A DNA stretch of 58,747 bases. Source: an uncultured bacterium (GTDB lineage Bacteria > Actinomycetota > Actinomycetes > S36-B12 > CAIYMF01). Shown here piece by piece: positions 51,205-58,747 of this stretch. The notes beneath the pieces were generated by a model. The model searched no databases and was not told the DNA's origin. It saw only the letters and a list, made by a program, of their open reading frames with translations. Position numbers and translations under genes: made by a program. How positions within the stretch are numbered: the first letter of the stretch is position 1; each line of letters starts with the position of its first letter. The stretch spans positions 1 through 58,747 of the forward strand of contig CAIKEU010000024.1 in the NCBI GenBank assembly GCA_903826575.1, in the 5' to 3' direction.

Positions 51205-51884
51205 GACGCCACCTCCGTAATGGCAACAGTGTGAGCGTGATCGATTGCTTCTGCCGGTGGAACAACTCCGCGATAGCGCACCAGTAGGACGTGCATCACC
51301 ACGATCACTCCGACGCAGAGTGGAAGGAGCGCAACGTGCATGAGCACCATCTGACCGAAGTCGGTCACGTTGATCAGGGCACCCATCCCCACGGAATTGA
51401 GAACATCCTTGGATTCGAATGCAATCCACTGGGAGTTGAAGTTCGTCTGGATCAGATAGCCGGTGAATGCGGTGGCGATCGACATGATCATCGCGATCGC
51501 GCCAGTAATCCACGTCATTGCGCGGCGTCCACGCCAGGCCGACATCCAGAACTTGCCCCACAGGTGGACTGTCATGAACAGGAAGAACATTTGCACGGAC
51601 CAGAAGTGCAGGCTGTTCATGTAATGACCGAAGCTGGATGTGTGCCACCACTGCACGCCACCGATGGTTAGAACGATGCCGGTGACGATGATGACGATGA
51701 GCGAAACGATAGTGAGCATTCCGAATACGTAGATCCACGACGAGACGTACTTTGGCTGGGTCTCCGGAAGCATCTTCTCCGGTGGAAGCTCGCGCATCCA
51801 AAGGGCGCGGATCTTCCCGGTCCAGGTGGTGGGTTCCTCTGGCGATGGTGCCGCGTCAACGCGAGGCAGGTCGGTGGTCGTCAC
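51201..51884 (-). CDS. cytochrome b N-terminal domain protein, b6-like
   Basis: A 227-residue four-helix dihaem cytochrome b core. His93 and His107 (HFWSVQMFFLFMTVH) and His183 and His198 (HVALLPLCVGVIVVMH) are the four haem ligands. The second pair is separated by 14 residues, the spacing of cytochrome b6; mitochondrial-type cytochrome b has 13. It should oxidise or reduce quinol within a membrane complex. Starts with GTG that overlaps the stop of the 51-aa gene (GTGA). No Rieske protein or cytochrome c gene is in the window. Confidence 0.9.
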   Translation of the reverse strand: MTTTDLPRVDAAPSPEEPTTWTGKIRALWMRELPPEKMLPETQPKYVSSWIYVFGMLTIVSLIVIIVTGIVLTIGGVQWWHTSSFGHYMNSLHFWSVQMFFLFMTVHLWGKFWMSAWRGRRAMTWITGAIAMIMSIATAFTGYLIQTNFNSQWIAFESKDVLNSVGMGALINVTDFGQMVLMHVALLPLCVGVIVVMHVLLVRYRGVVPPAEAIDHAHTVAITEVAS

Positions 51885-52036
51885 TTGTGCTCACCGCCCT
51901 TGGGAAAGGGTAGGAGGAGTGCGCCGACAAAAAGCAGCACAAGAATTGCAAAGAGAATCAGGTTTGGTGCGGAGATAGACCAGATTCCCCAGGTGAAATA
52001 ATCGGCTGGATGGTCCAGCGCTGCGATCCCAATCAT
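51881..52036 (-). CDS. 51-residue single-span membrane protein of the cytochrome b operon
   Basis: A small protein beginning MIGIAALDHPADYFTWG, with one transmembrane segment (NLILFAILVLLFVGALLLPF, about 25-44) and a charged end KGGEHK. GGAGG lies 5 bases before the ATG and the stop overlaps the cytochrome b GTG (GTGA), so it is the first gene of the operon. It is probably a small accessory subunit of the cytochrome b complex. Confidence 0.8.
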   Translation of the reverse strand: MIGIAALDHPADYFTWGIWSISAPNLILFAILVLLFVGALLLPFPKGGEHK

Positions 52037-52373
52037 GAGGTCCTCCCTCGGGCCGCGAAGTTAGCCGTGGGAACTGCTGCATCTGACAAGTCCTGACATG
52101 CAGTTCTTTTCTGGCTCTTGAAAATCAAGATACGCTCTTTAAAGCCTCTGTAAACACCTAGATCATTCACAAATAGTGAGAAAGCGGTCACACAAGGTAA
52201 GCCAAACCTACGATTACTTAGGGCAGCCTGCGCTTGGTGTGGTTGCCATTTCATGTCGTATCCGCAGCGGTAATCGACTGGAATCATTAACGAATGAGTG
52301 TTTGTTGCACAATCTAAAACGCTAGCAATTGCATTCGGCTGATCAATCTCAAGTCCGGTGTTACGGTTTGATC
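52037..52373. promoter_or_regulatory. AT-richer intergenic region with an IdeR/DtxR-like box
   Basis: This 337-bp divergent region has no supported gene and is visibly richer in A+T than its surroundings. At 52193-52211 the sequence agrees with the 19-bp DtxR/IdeR iron-box consensus at 13 of 19 positions (AGGT-n-AG-n-C-n-AACCTA). It is 157 bp upstream of the 51-aa gene, so iron-dependent control of the cytochrome operon is possible but weakly supported. Confidence 0.35.
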
Positions 52374-53006
52374 ATGGATGGGGCCGTACTGCTGGATTTA
52401 GACAGAACACTGGTTGATCTGCAGTCGTACACCGATTACGACCAGGCCTGGCAGGCCGTTCAACCGCATGTCCCATCGGACCTCATTCTTGATATGCCTG
52501 AGACGGGCTGGTCGTCAGCGACGCGCGCGTGCATGGGCGTCCTTGCCGCACTCCCAGATGGCGAACTGTGGTGGACGATCAGCGGCATCATCGCCGGATA
52601 TGAAAATGCAGCCATCGCGCATTCCGTCGCGATGCCCGGTGCACATGCCTTCGCCTACAGCCTGCGCACGTCCGCCCGAGCGGTGGTGACGCTACTTCCG
52701 GAAGATGTCGCGCGGGATGTTCTCGTCCAGCACCAAATGGATATTCCGGTGGTGATTGGTCGCGACCCGCGGATCCGTCCTAAGCCTTCGGGCGACGGCC
52801 TTCGTCGTGCTCTTGAGCTGCTGGACAAGCCAGCCCAAGATGCCGTCATGATTGGGGACAGCACGTGGGATGCCGCGGCAGCCGCCGATGCGGGAGTTAA
52901 ATTCATCGGTGTGCACAGTCCATTGAACGAGTTCTCAGGGCAATTTCCCGACGTTACGGTTCATGACTCACTCGCTGAGGTCTTCGTCGCGCTTTATCGC
53001 CCCTGA
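52374..53006 (+). CDS. HAD-superfamily hydrolase
   Basis: A 210-residue haloacid dehalogenase-like phosphatase. Motif I is LLDLDRTLVDLQS (DLDRT, with nucleophile Asp and acid-base Asp) near residue 7, and motif IV is VMIGDSTWDAAAAADAGVKFIGV. An all-helical C1 cap lies between. The ATG at 52374 places motif I at the usual distance from the N-terminus. Substrate unknown; phosphoglycolate-phosphatase-like enzymes have this size. Confidence 0.85.
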   Translation: MDGAVLLDLDRTLVDLQSYTDYDQAWQAVQPHVPSDLILDMPETGWSSATRACMGVLAALPDGELWWTISGIIAGYENAAIAHSVAMPGAHAFAYSLRTSARAVVTLLPEDVARDVLVQHQMDIPVVIGRDPRIRPKPSGDGLRRALELLDKPAQDAVMIGDSTWDAAAAADAGVKFIGVHSPLNEFSGQFPDVTVHDSLAEVFVALYRP

Positions 53007-53023
53007 GCTCTTCGCGCTCTTGG

Positions 53024-53506
53024 TTAGCGTTCTTCCGGATCTGAGATATCGGCGACGGTTGCGTTAACAGCGTCAAACAGTGCCAGCGGTGCGACGCCGA
53101 TTGCCACATCATGTGCGCCGCTTCCCAACGTGATTTCGCTGCGGTCAGCGAGGCAGGCATCGGCGATCACTGGCCATGGACGTGAGGTGCCAATAGGAGT
53201 GATAGTTCCTCGTTTGAAGCCGGTGGCGTCGAAGGCCTCATCAGCCGGTGGCATCGACATCCGTGAAACCCCAAGTACTGAGCGCAGTTTGGGCCAGGAA
53301 AGCGAACGTCCGCCGGGGATCAACGCGATCACGTAGTCGTCGTCACCTCGCCGAACCACGAGTGACTTCACCACGTCGATGATGTCGACCCCTCGAGCGA
53401 CGGCAGCTTCAGCAAGTGAGGTGACCGGCTCTCGATGGACGATCACGCGGTACTCAAGGCCGTTTTCGTCAAGCGCTGCGGTGACATCGGGATGAGGTTC
53501 GGTCAT
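53024..53506 (-). CDS. YbaK/EbsC-type aminoacyl-tRNA deacylase
   Basis: A 160-residue YbaK/ProX-fold protein that probably hydrolyses mischarged tRNA. Motifs: YRVIVHREPVTSLAEAAVARG, DVVKSLVVRRGDDDYVIALIPGGRSL with the catalytic-site Lys, and GTITPIGTSRPWPVIAD. Start 53506 (MTEPHPDV) is preferred; the frame extends to an ATG at 53584 without support. It converges with the HAD gene. Confidence 0.85.
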   Translation of the reverse strand: MTEPHPDVTAALDENGLEYRVIVHREPVTSLAEAAVARGVDIIDVVKSLVVRRGDDDYVIALIPGGRSLSWPKLRSVLGVSRMSMPPADEAFDATGFKRGTITPIGTSRPWPVIADACLADRSEITLGSGAHDVAIGVAPLALFDAVNATVADISDPEER

Positions 53507-53540
53507 ACCTAGATCCAAGCACGAACGTCCATTAAGCGGC

Positions 53541-53729
53541 ATGTCACGGCATGTGCTGGCCAGGCTCGTCGTGATGGAAAGCACATCATCTGTGGCTCAA
53601 GTGGACGCGAAGTCATCATCGCGGATGCTGGTTGACCCTGTTGAAACTGAATGGACGTTCGGATTAGTTCGCGTCTGCGATGGACACGACCCGGAAGGTA
53701 ACGTCGTCCAATTCCGCCAGGCGACCTAA
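53541..53729 (+). pseudogene. possible C-terminal remnant of a VOC/glyoxalase-family gene
   Basis: The last 30 codons of this short open frame read VETEWTFGLVRVCDGHDPEGNVVQFRQAT, which has the DPEGNVVQF ending of VOC-fold proteins. No upstream part of the ~120-residue domain is present and the start lacks a ribosome site, so it is probably a fragment left by deletion. A chance resemblance is possible. Confidence 0.4.
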
Positions 53730-53739
53730 CAAGTACTGG

Positions 53740-54837
53740 TTAGCCCCACCAGAAAGCGGACGCGATCGCGCAATACAGGGCTACGAGGACCGCGCCCTCG
53801 AACCAGGTTGATTCGCCGTCAATGACCACGAAGAAGGCAACTATCGCTGACATTACGAGAGCTGCGATCAGCATCGGCGAAAGAACGAGGGTGAACCCGG
53901 CCGCTCCGACAAGTGGTGCGACAAGCACCACCAGCGGGGCGATAGTCATCGCCACCTGTACGGGCGACTGAAGGACGACCTGTACCCCGTAGTCAGGTTG
54001 ATTCCTGCGCATCAGCTGAATGCCAACGACATTCTCGACTGCATTACCGGCGATAGCGACGATGACCAGACCAGCAAATGCTTGAGAGATACCAAGGGTT
54101 TCGATTGCTGGCGTCAGTGCGTCAACGAACCACTCTGAGACGAATGCCGCGCCCACTGCCGCGGCGCCCAACATGCCGATAGCCACCTGGAGTGGCCATT
54201 CGCCGGTGTGAGTAGCTTCGCGTATTTGTTCGCCGACGCCAGCGTCTGCTGCGATCGGGGAGGTGGCTTCGGTGTCCGAAGTTTTGCGCAGTGTGGCTGG
54301 GAGGGACAAGGCGAATAGGGCAAGCAGCACGATCGAGATAATCACCGAAAGTTCGCGCTCGTGACCTTCTGCCGGGGTATGCAATGCCGCTGTTAAGGCA
54401 GGAATCGCAAGGATGAAGACGGCGAGCACGAGCATCAAGCCGAGGCTGCGACTTTGCTCACCGGAGAACTTCTGCTTGCCATGTTTGAGGCCACCTGCGA
54501 GGAAAGCCAGACCAAGTACCAGCAGGACGTTGGCAAGAATTGAACCGACGATCGTCGAACGGACAACATCGTCGAGACCAGCTTTGAGGCTGAAGATAAT
54601 GACGAACAGCTCGGGTAGATTTCCAAGCGCGCTTTGCAAAATGCCGGTGGCTGCGGGGCCGAGCCGGTCACCGAGCGCTTCGACGCTTCGCCCGACAAGT
54701 GATGCCATCACGGCCAGGGCTGCACCTGCCACCACGAAACGCAGCACCGGGTTGGCGCCCATGACGTAAAGGGCTCCGGCGGCAATTGTCAGCGCGGCAG
54801 TGAGGGCGAAGAGTTTCTTATCGCGGCTTGAAAACAC
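53740..54837 (-). CDS. calcium/cation antiporter (CaCA family, Cax-type)
   Basis: A 365-residue exchanger with about ten membrane spans in two homologous halves. The alpha repeats are SALGNLPELFVIIFSLKAG (near 70) and AIAGNAVENVVGIQLM (near 250), each with the GNxxE ion-binding motif. Between them is an acidic cytoplasmic loop (TSDTEATSPIAADAG). It exports Ca2+ or another cation in exchange for H+. Confidence 0.9.
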   Translation of the reverse strand: MFSSRDKKLFALTAALTIAAGALYVMGANPVLRFVVAGAALAVMASLVGRSVEALGDRLGPAATGILQSALGNLPELFVIIFSLKAGLDDVVRSTIVGSILANVLLVLGLAFLAGGLKHGKQKFSGEQSRSLGLMLVLAVFILAIPALTAALHTPAEGHERELSVIISIVLLALFALSLPATLRKTSDTEATSPIAADAGVGEQIREATHTGEWPLQVAIGMLGAAAVGAAFVSEWFVDALTPAIETLGISQAFAGLVIVAIAGNAVENVVGIQLMRRNQPDYGVQVVLQSPVQVAMTIAPLVVLVAPLVGAAGFTLVLSPMLIAALVMSAIVAFFVVIDGESTWFEGAVLVALYCAIASAFWWG

Positions 54838-54864
54838 AGCCCAACTCTGGCAGGACAGTGGCCT

Positions 54865-55818
54865 CTATGCCATACGGGTGCTGTCAGTGTTGCCGCTTTC
54901 AGCTGCGCTTTCATGGGCTTCGGAGGGCATGCATGTGTCGATCGCTACGAGAGCGAGCGCGAGGGCTGTCATCACGCGTTGCCGCAACGGTGCGCTCGCG
55001 TCCATTAGTTCGCGTTGGCGGCGTACATACTCTGCGCGTCCGGCTGGAGTTTCAATCGCGATCGGTTCGTAGCCAAGGTCGAGTAGGTCGTAGGGGGCTG
55101 CCTGCATGTCTAGGGTGCGGGCCTCGCGGGCCAGTTCGAAGCAGTCAGCCACCAGGTCACTTCCGACAAGGGCGACGTACTTCTCGGACCACTTGTAGAG
55201 GTCCATGGTCGCGTGCAGACATCCGGGCTGGTCGAACTCAGGTTGGGCAGTGCGGCTTAACTCAAACTCGTTCTTCGGCACAGCCTCGGGGGTGAAGAAG
55301 CGGTACGCGTCGAAGTGCGTGCATCGCAGGCCGATATCGTCCACGGTAGATCGGATTTCTGACGGAGTGAGCCGTAATGGCCACGACTCATGGCGGACTT
55401 CCTCCTGGGTCGATCCGTACACCATCGCCCACTCGTGTAAGCCGAAACAACCTGTGCGAGCGGGCCTTTGCGCGCTTGTGCGAACAAGTCCCTCAACCCA
55501 CGCGAGACCGTCGCGGCGGTTGATGAACTGTGACGCGTCGACGGTCATCGCCTCTACGCCATCGATTGCGGCCATCCGGTAGTACCTATCGCTCACGTAC
55601 GCCTGTGCATCCACAAGGGCGAATCCAAGGCCTGGGTGCCATTGACGGAATTGGCGTGGGCGAGTCGGGTAGTACTCAAAGAGAAAGTCATCCACGGGGT
55701 GCTTTTCTCCCACCCTGGAACGGCTGACCCGTCCCTGCGTCCACGCATCAACGCGTGAAGCGTGGGCCATCGCCCGTTTGGCCCACATGGTCTTGTCCAA
55801 GACCGTTAGGTGGCTCAT
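54865..55818 (-). CDS. conserved actinobacterial protein annotated as 3-methyladenine DNA glycosylase
   Basis: A 317-residue protein matching a conserved actinobacterial family usually labelled 3-methyladenine DNA glycosylase. Recognised by HPVDDFLFEYYPTRPRQFRQWHPGLGFAL, GCFGLHEWAMVYG, LRCTHFDAYRFFTPEA and QPGCLHATMDLYKWSEKY. I see no helix-hairpin-helix or other glycosylase motif, so the label should be treated as inherited. Start 55818 (MSHLTVLDK) fits the family better than 55845. Confidence 0.7.
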   Translation of the reverse strand: MSHLTVLDKTMWAKRAMAHASRVDAWTQGRVSRSRVGEKHPVDDFLFEYYPTRPRQFRQWHPGLGFALVDAQAYVSDRYYRMAAIDGVEAMTVDASQFINRRDGLAWVEGLVRTSAQRPARTGCFGLHEWAMVYGSTQEEVRHESWPLRLTPSEIRSTVDDIGLRCTHFDAYRFFTPEAVPKNEFELSRTAQPEFDQPGCLHATMDLYKWSEKYVALVGSDLVADCFELAREARTLDMQAAPYDLLDLGYEPIAIETPAGRAEYVRRQRELMDASAPLRQRVMTALALALVAIDTCMPSEAHESAAESGNTDSTRMA

Positions 55819-55920
55819 GCTCGTCACAGAGCCATTGTGTCGCATGACGGCGCGCCAAATTGTTACGCAGAGTAGTTGTCGGGTAATGTGCGTCTACTTG
55901 TACGACGCACGTGGACAGCA

Positions 55921-55956
55921 AAAGGCCGGCCATCACCTTCCGGGTGGCCGGCCTTT
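55921..55956 (-). terminator. intrinsic terminator of the class III aminotransferase gene
   Basis: Arms 55921-55932 and 55945-55956 (AAAGGCCGGCCA and its complement) with a 12-base loop lie 21 bp past the aminotransferase stop; on the minus strand the stem runs into TTTT. Confidence 0.85.
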
Positions 55957-55976
55957 GTCATGCGTGTGCGATCGTC

Positions 55977-57446
55977 TTATGAAGGACGACCCGCTTTGAT
56001 GGTGTCTTCGACGTGAATTAGTGCAGCAGTGATGATGTCCAGGATCTCGTTGATGAGCGCCATGTCGGCGATCAGCGGAGGTGAGAGCTGGATGACCGGC
56101 TGGTCGCGGTCGTCGAGACGACAGAGCAAGCCACGGCGAGCCATTTCATCGGACAACACCGTGCGTAGAACCCAATCGGCTTCTTCTTCGGTGAAAGGCT
56201 CGTTCGTTTCCTTGTCCTTGACCAGTTCGATGGCCCAGAAGTGTCCCGCTCCGCGCACGTCACCGATGAACGGCAACGAACGCATGTCATCAAGGCGCGC
56301 TCCGATGAGAACCTCGTTGGCGAGAACGTTCTCCATGATGTTCTCGCGTTCGATGATCTCAAGGACCTTGAGGCCAATCGCCGTCGACAACGGATGACCA
56401 CTCCAGGTATTCCCGTGGGTGAACATCGTCTTGCCGGAGGTGAATGGCTCAGCGGTCTTCTCATTGAGAATTACGCCACCCAGAGGTGCGTGGCCAGCCG
56501 TGACGCCCTTGGCGAACGTGATCATGTCAGGTACGACGTCGAAGCGCTGTGAGGCAAACCAGTGGCCAACGCGGCCGAATCCGGTGATGACCTCGTCAGC
56601 CACGAGCAGGATTCCGTACTTATCGCAGATGTCACGAAGTCCCTGCCAGTATCCCTTTGGCGGCATGATCGAGCCACCCGAGTTCTGGACGGGCTCGGCG
56701 ATCAACATAGCGACCGTCGATGGCCCGGTGAACTCCAACACTGTCTCGATCTCTTCGAGGAGATACGCAGTGAGCGCCTCTTCGTCGTGGCCGAGGTGGT
56801 GACGGAAGGCGTACGTCGGTGAGACGTGATGTGTTGGTACTGCTAGCGGTTCGAACTTCTCGCGCGCGAATGCATAGCCCGTGAAGCTCATCGCACCCAT
56901 CGTTGTGCCGTGGTAGGCGTAGCGACGTGCGATTGCCTTGGTGCGCTGTGGTTCACCGTTCGCCCAATGCCATTCTCGGGCAAGCTTCCACGCTGACTCG
57001 ACAGCCTCACTGCCTGAGTTCGTGAAGAAGACATGCTCCATACCTTCGGGTGCCTTGGACGCAATCTTCTCGGCGAGTTTGATTGCCGATGGGTGGGCCA
57101 CGGTCCAGGTGGGGGTGTAGACGAGTTCGCTCAACTGCTGCTTCGCGACCTCACCTACCTCTTCACCGAAAGAGTGCCCGAGGTTGGTGCAGAACAGTCC
57201 TGACAGACCGTCGATGAACTTACGTCCATCGGCATCGTAGATGTAGCAGCCTTCGCCACGGACGAAGACAGGAACATCGGATTCGGCGTACCGACCCATG
57301 TTCGTGAAATTCAACAACAAATGTTCGCGGAGGTTCCGCTGTAGGCCCGCCTTATCGAGGGCGGCCTCGGCATTCAGATCAACTGAATGCTGGAGCGACA
57401 AAGAATCGCTCACAGGTGGAGCTCCGGTGGTGTGCGTGGCCGTCAT
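55977..57446 (-). CDS. class III (omega) aminotransferase
   Basis: A 489-residue PLP-dependent aminotransferase. The PLP lysine lies in PDMITFAKGVTAGHAPLGGVIL, the Asp motif is GILLVADEVITGFGRVG and the phosphate-binding region is FTNSGSEAVESAWKLAREW. Length and N-terminal layout fit putrescine/omega-amino-acid transaminases acting on amines, often with pyruvate as acceptor. Start 57446 has GAGGGA 5 bases upstream. An operator-like palindrome of the adjacent TetR regulator lies 48-71 bp upstream, so this gene is a likely target. Confidence 0.9.
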   Translation of the reverse strand: MTATHTTGAPPVSDSLSLQHSVDLNAEAALDKAGLQRNLREHLLLNFTNMGRYAESDVPVFVRGEGCYIYDADGRKFIDGLSGLFCTNLGHSFGEEVGEVAKQQLSELVYTPTWTVAHPSAIKLAEKIASKAPEGMEHVFFTNSGSEAVESAWKLAREWHWANGEPQRTKAIARRYAYHGTTMGAMSFTGYAFAREKFEPLAVPTHHVSPTYAFRHHLGHDEEALTAYLLEEIETVLEFTGPSTVAMLIAEPVQNSGGSIMPPKGYWQGLRDICDKYGILLVADEVITGFGRVGHWFASQRFDVVPDMITFAKGVTAGHAPLGGVILNEKTAEPFTSGKTMFTHGNTWSGHPLSTAIGLKVLEIIERENIMENVLANEVLIGARLDDMRSLPFIGDVRGAGHFWAIELVKDKETNEPFTEEEADWVLRTVLSDEMARRGLLCRLDDRDQPVIQLSPPLIADMALINEILDIITAALIHVEDTIKAGRPS

Positions 57447-57493
57447 GGCCATCCCTCGCATCCATCGCCGGATTTTGGACCGTAATCCAAAAA

Positions 57494-57517
57494 CATCCTG
57501 AACACTCGTTCAGGATG
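57494..57517. promoter_or_regulatory. TetR-type operator upstream of the aminotransferase
   Basis: CATCCTGAAC (57494-57503) and GTTCAGGATG (57508-57517) are exact complements with a 4-base centre. The core ATCCTGA-N6-GTTCAGGAT recurs at 58315-58336 upstream of the TetR gene. Confidence 0.75.
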
Positions 57518-57596
57518 CTGTTCAGCGTACGACGGACCCCATGGGGGCTGTCAAGGCACCACGGGGTTGATCTTGGGTGGTGTTGCGAAAGGATTC

Positions 57597-58283
57597 TTAG
57601 GGTGCGGTGCCGGATTTCCGGCTGCGGGACGCAGTTATCGGGGTGACGGTCGATATGGGCTCGAGGAGAAGTTGGGGGGCCACACGCAGTTCGATTGCCG
57701 CAGCTTCAAGCCAAAGGCGGTTCATTTCTTCGTCAGGTACATCCATATCGGCCAGCGCGGCTTGCACAGCGAGGCCGTCCATCAGTGCCGCCAACCGGAG
57801 CGCGGCTGCCTGAGGGTCTTCGCAGGTAAATACCCCCTCAGTGATGCCGGCAGTGATGAGTTCTGTGAGCGTGTGCCGCCAGCGCGCATCAACGGCTCGA
57901 CGCATCGCACGCGCTCCTCCGTCTCGTAGCGCGCGAACCCACACCTCCATGTAGAGGGCCCACGTTCCGACCGCTGGCCCACCGACTGAGGCGTAGTAAC
58001 TCAAAATCCGAAGCTGTTCGATAGCGCCAGCGTTGGGCGGTGTAGCAGCCGAGACGTTGTGGTAGAAATCGTCCTCGACGGAGCCGAGGGCTTCGGCCAG
58101 CGCTCCATCGAGGGTCTTGAAGTGATAGACCACGAGTGCGGGTGAGGTGCCAGCGACGGCGGCGATATCTGCAATGCGAGTGCCGGCAAAGCCTTTGTCT
58201 TCGAGAACCTCAATAGCGGCCGCGAGAATACGCCGGCGACGCTCTTGCGGATCTTTGGCCGCAAGTTGAGACCGTCCTGACAT
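57597..58283 (-). CDS. TetR-family transcriptional regulator
   Basis: A 228-residue regulator. The helix-turn-helix is RRRRILAAAIEVLEDKGFAGTRIADIAAVAGTSPALVVYHFKT (15-57), followed by a BetI-like C-terminal domain (WALYMEVWVRALRDGG). Two copies of one palindrome, before its own gene and before the aminotransferase gene, suggest it represses both. The divergent acyl-CoA dehydrogenase gene shares its upstream region and may belong to the regulon. Confidence 0.92.
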   Translation of the reverse strand: MSGRSQLAAKDPQERRRRILAAAIEVLEDKGFAGTRIADIAAVAGTSPALVVYHFKTLDGALAEALGSVEDDFYHNVSAATPPNAGAIEQLRILSYYASVGGPAVGTWALYMEVWVRALRDGGARAMRRAVDARWRHTLTELITAGITEGVFTCEDPQAAALRLAALMDGLAVQAALADMDVPDEEMNRLWLEAAAIELRVAPQLLLEPISTVTPITASRSRKSGTAP

Positions 58284-58314
58284 TCAAACTCCGATGACAT
58301 CCGAGGTGGACAGA

Positions 58315-58336
58315 ATCCTGACTGATCGTTCAGGAT
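58315..58336. promoter_or_regulatory. TetR-type operator, second copy, in the tetR / acyl-CoA dehydrogenase region
   Basis: ATCCTGA-CTGATC-GTTCAGGAT matches the core and the 6-base spacing of 57494-57517. It is 32 bp upstream of the TetR start, as expected for autoregulation. A lone half-site, ATCCTGAC, lies at about 58388. Confidence 0.72.
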
Positions 58337-58451
58337 CGGGTGTGACGGTGAAGCTTCTGCCCCGCCGTCTGGTGTAACTACGCACCATCCTGACGTATGA
58401 CGCACGTGTGAGCGTACGTTGGGCCGCCCCGCCTCTGCACAAGGACCTGCT

Positions 58452-58747
58452 GTGGACTTCACCACCCAAGAACTAGACCTCGCTCGCCGTGCTCGTGAGT
58501 TCGTCGAGACGTGGTGCATCCCCTACGAAGTTCAGGCCGAGCTCGCTGGTGGCGGCTTATCCGCTGACATCGTTGCCAACCTTCGTGCTGCGGCGATTGA
58601 AGCTGGACTCCAGGGTGGCTTGCATCGGCAAGAGCATGGTGGCAACTCGTGGTCGCATGTCGAGTGGATGTTGGTGGAGGAGCAGTTCGGTCGCTCGACT
58701 AATGCGATCTCTTGGTACGTCCCGAATGCATACAACGTTTGGCGCGC
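58452..58747 (+). CDS. acyl-CoA dehydrogenase, N-terminal part (cut by window end)
   Basis: The first 98 codons of an acyl-CoA dehydrogenase-family gene: VDFTTQELDLARRAREFVETWCIPYEVQ is the N-terminal helix, then GLQGGLHRQEHGGNSWSHVEWMLVEEQFGRST leads into the middle domain. GTG start with AAGGA 6 bases upstream. It is divergent from tetR. The catalytic glutamate lies beyond the window, so substrate class cannot be judged. Confidence 0.8.
   Translation, partial: MDFTTQELDLARRAREFVETWCIPYEVQAELAGGGLSADIVANLRAAAIEAGLQGGLHRQEHGGNSWSHVEWMLVEEQFGRSTNAISWYVPNAYNVWR

Noticed and set aside
51205-51801. N-terminal extension of the 330-aa cytochrome partner
   Set aside because: The extension is an out-of-frame reading of the cytochrome b gene, rich in Arg, His and Ser, and the real start at 51204 has GGAGGT upstream.
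1-58747. CRISPR arrays, rRNA, insertion sequences, known riboswitches
   Set aside because: No regularly spaced repeats, no rRNA sequence, no transposase-like genes and no recognisable riboswitch core were seen.

Overview
The window looks like a chromosomal segment of an actinobacterium (Actinomycetota) of moderate GC, rich in catabolic genes. Reasons: many GTG starts with AGGAGG-type ribosome binding sites, Actinobacteria-like IclR/TetR/XRE-cupin regulators, a long protein of the actinobacterial '3-methyladenine glycosylase' family, and tightly overlapping operons (ATGA, GTGA, TAATG junctions). The lineage cannot be fixed more closely from sequence alone.

1-9568: N-methylglutamate-type methylamine pathway. 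On the minus strand mgsA-mgsB-mgsC (N-methylglutamate synthase), an embedded XRE-cupin regulator, then mgdA/soxB, mgdB/soxD and mgdC/soxA (N-methylglutamate dehydrogenase or sarcosine oxidase type; mgdC runs off the left edge). gmaS (gamma-glutamylmethylamide synthetase-like) is divergent, with a 44-bp palindrome between. A perfect 19-bp hairpin ends gmaS.

9575-28255: aromatic catabolism. The minus-strand hap/pnp order is hydroquinone 1,2-dioxygenase (small and large subunits), aldehyde dehydrogenase, 3-oxoadipate CoA-transferase (two subunits) and maleylacetate reductase. It is followed by a complete branched-chain-type ABC transporter (livK-G-F-H-M), an intradiol (hydroxyquinol-type) dioxygenase, then a second module: SDR, 3-hydroxyacyl-CoA-dehydrogenase-like enzyme, cyclase-family hydrolase, cupin, beta-keto acid cleavage enzyme, IclR regulator and PLP decarboxylase. 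A divergent IclR regulator heads the hap genes. Paired 15-bp operator-like sites with the same 21-bp centre spacing occur before the transporter and before the SDR.

28266-41800: a mixed region with a 3-oxoadipyl-CoA-type thiolase and a second thiolase that flank a MoxR/CoxD AAA ATPase, a convergent vWA (CoxE-like) gene, PatB-type lyase plus PfkB kinase, quinone oxidoreductase, MFS transporter, class III aminotransferase, and a flavin monooxygenase between two DUF3237 genes.

42004-45300: a tRNA-Arg(CCT) whose 3' 46 bp are repeated perfectly 2.46 kb downstream. The repeats bracket two tandem four-repeat membrane proteins and a DUF1003 gene; beyond the second repeat lie a decayed DUF1003 copy and a HigA-like antitoxin gene without a standard start codon. 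This looks like a small tRNA-targeted genomic islet.

45309-50179: SDR, MttB-family methyltransferase and a divergent dimethylglycine/sarcosine-dehydrogenase-like gene around a 32-bp palindrome: a second N-methyl compound module. 50212-52036: a b6-like cytochrome b operon with an overlooked 51-aa membrane protein. 52374-58747: HAD hydrolase, YbaK deacylase, a glyoxalase remnant, cation exchanger, actinobacterial conserved protein, class III aminotransferase, and a TetR regulator with two matching operators, beside an acyl-CoA dehydrogenase cut by the right edge.

Together the segment suggests an organism that demethylates N-methylated amines and funnels hydroquinone/hydroxyquinol through maleylacetate and 3-oxoadipate into acetyl-CoA and succinyl-CoA.
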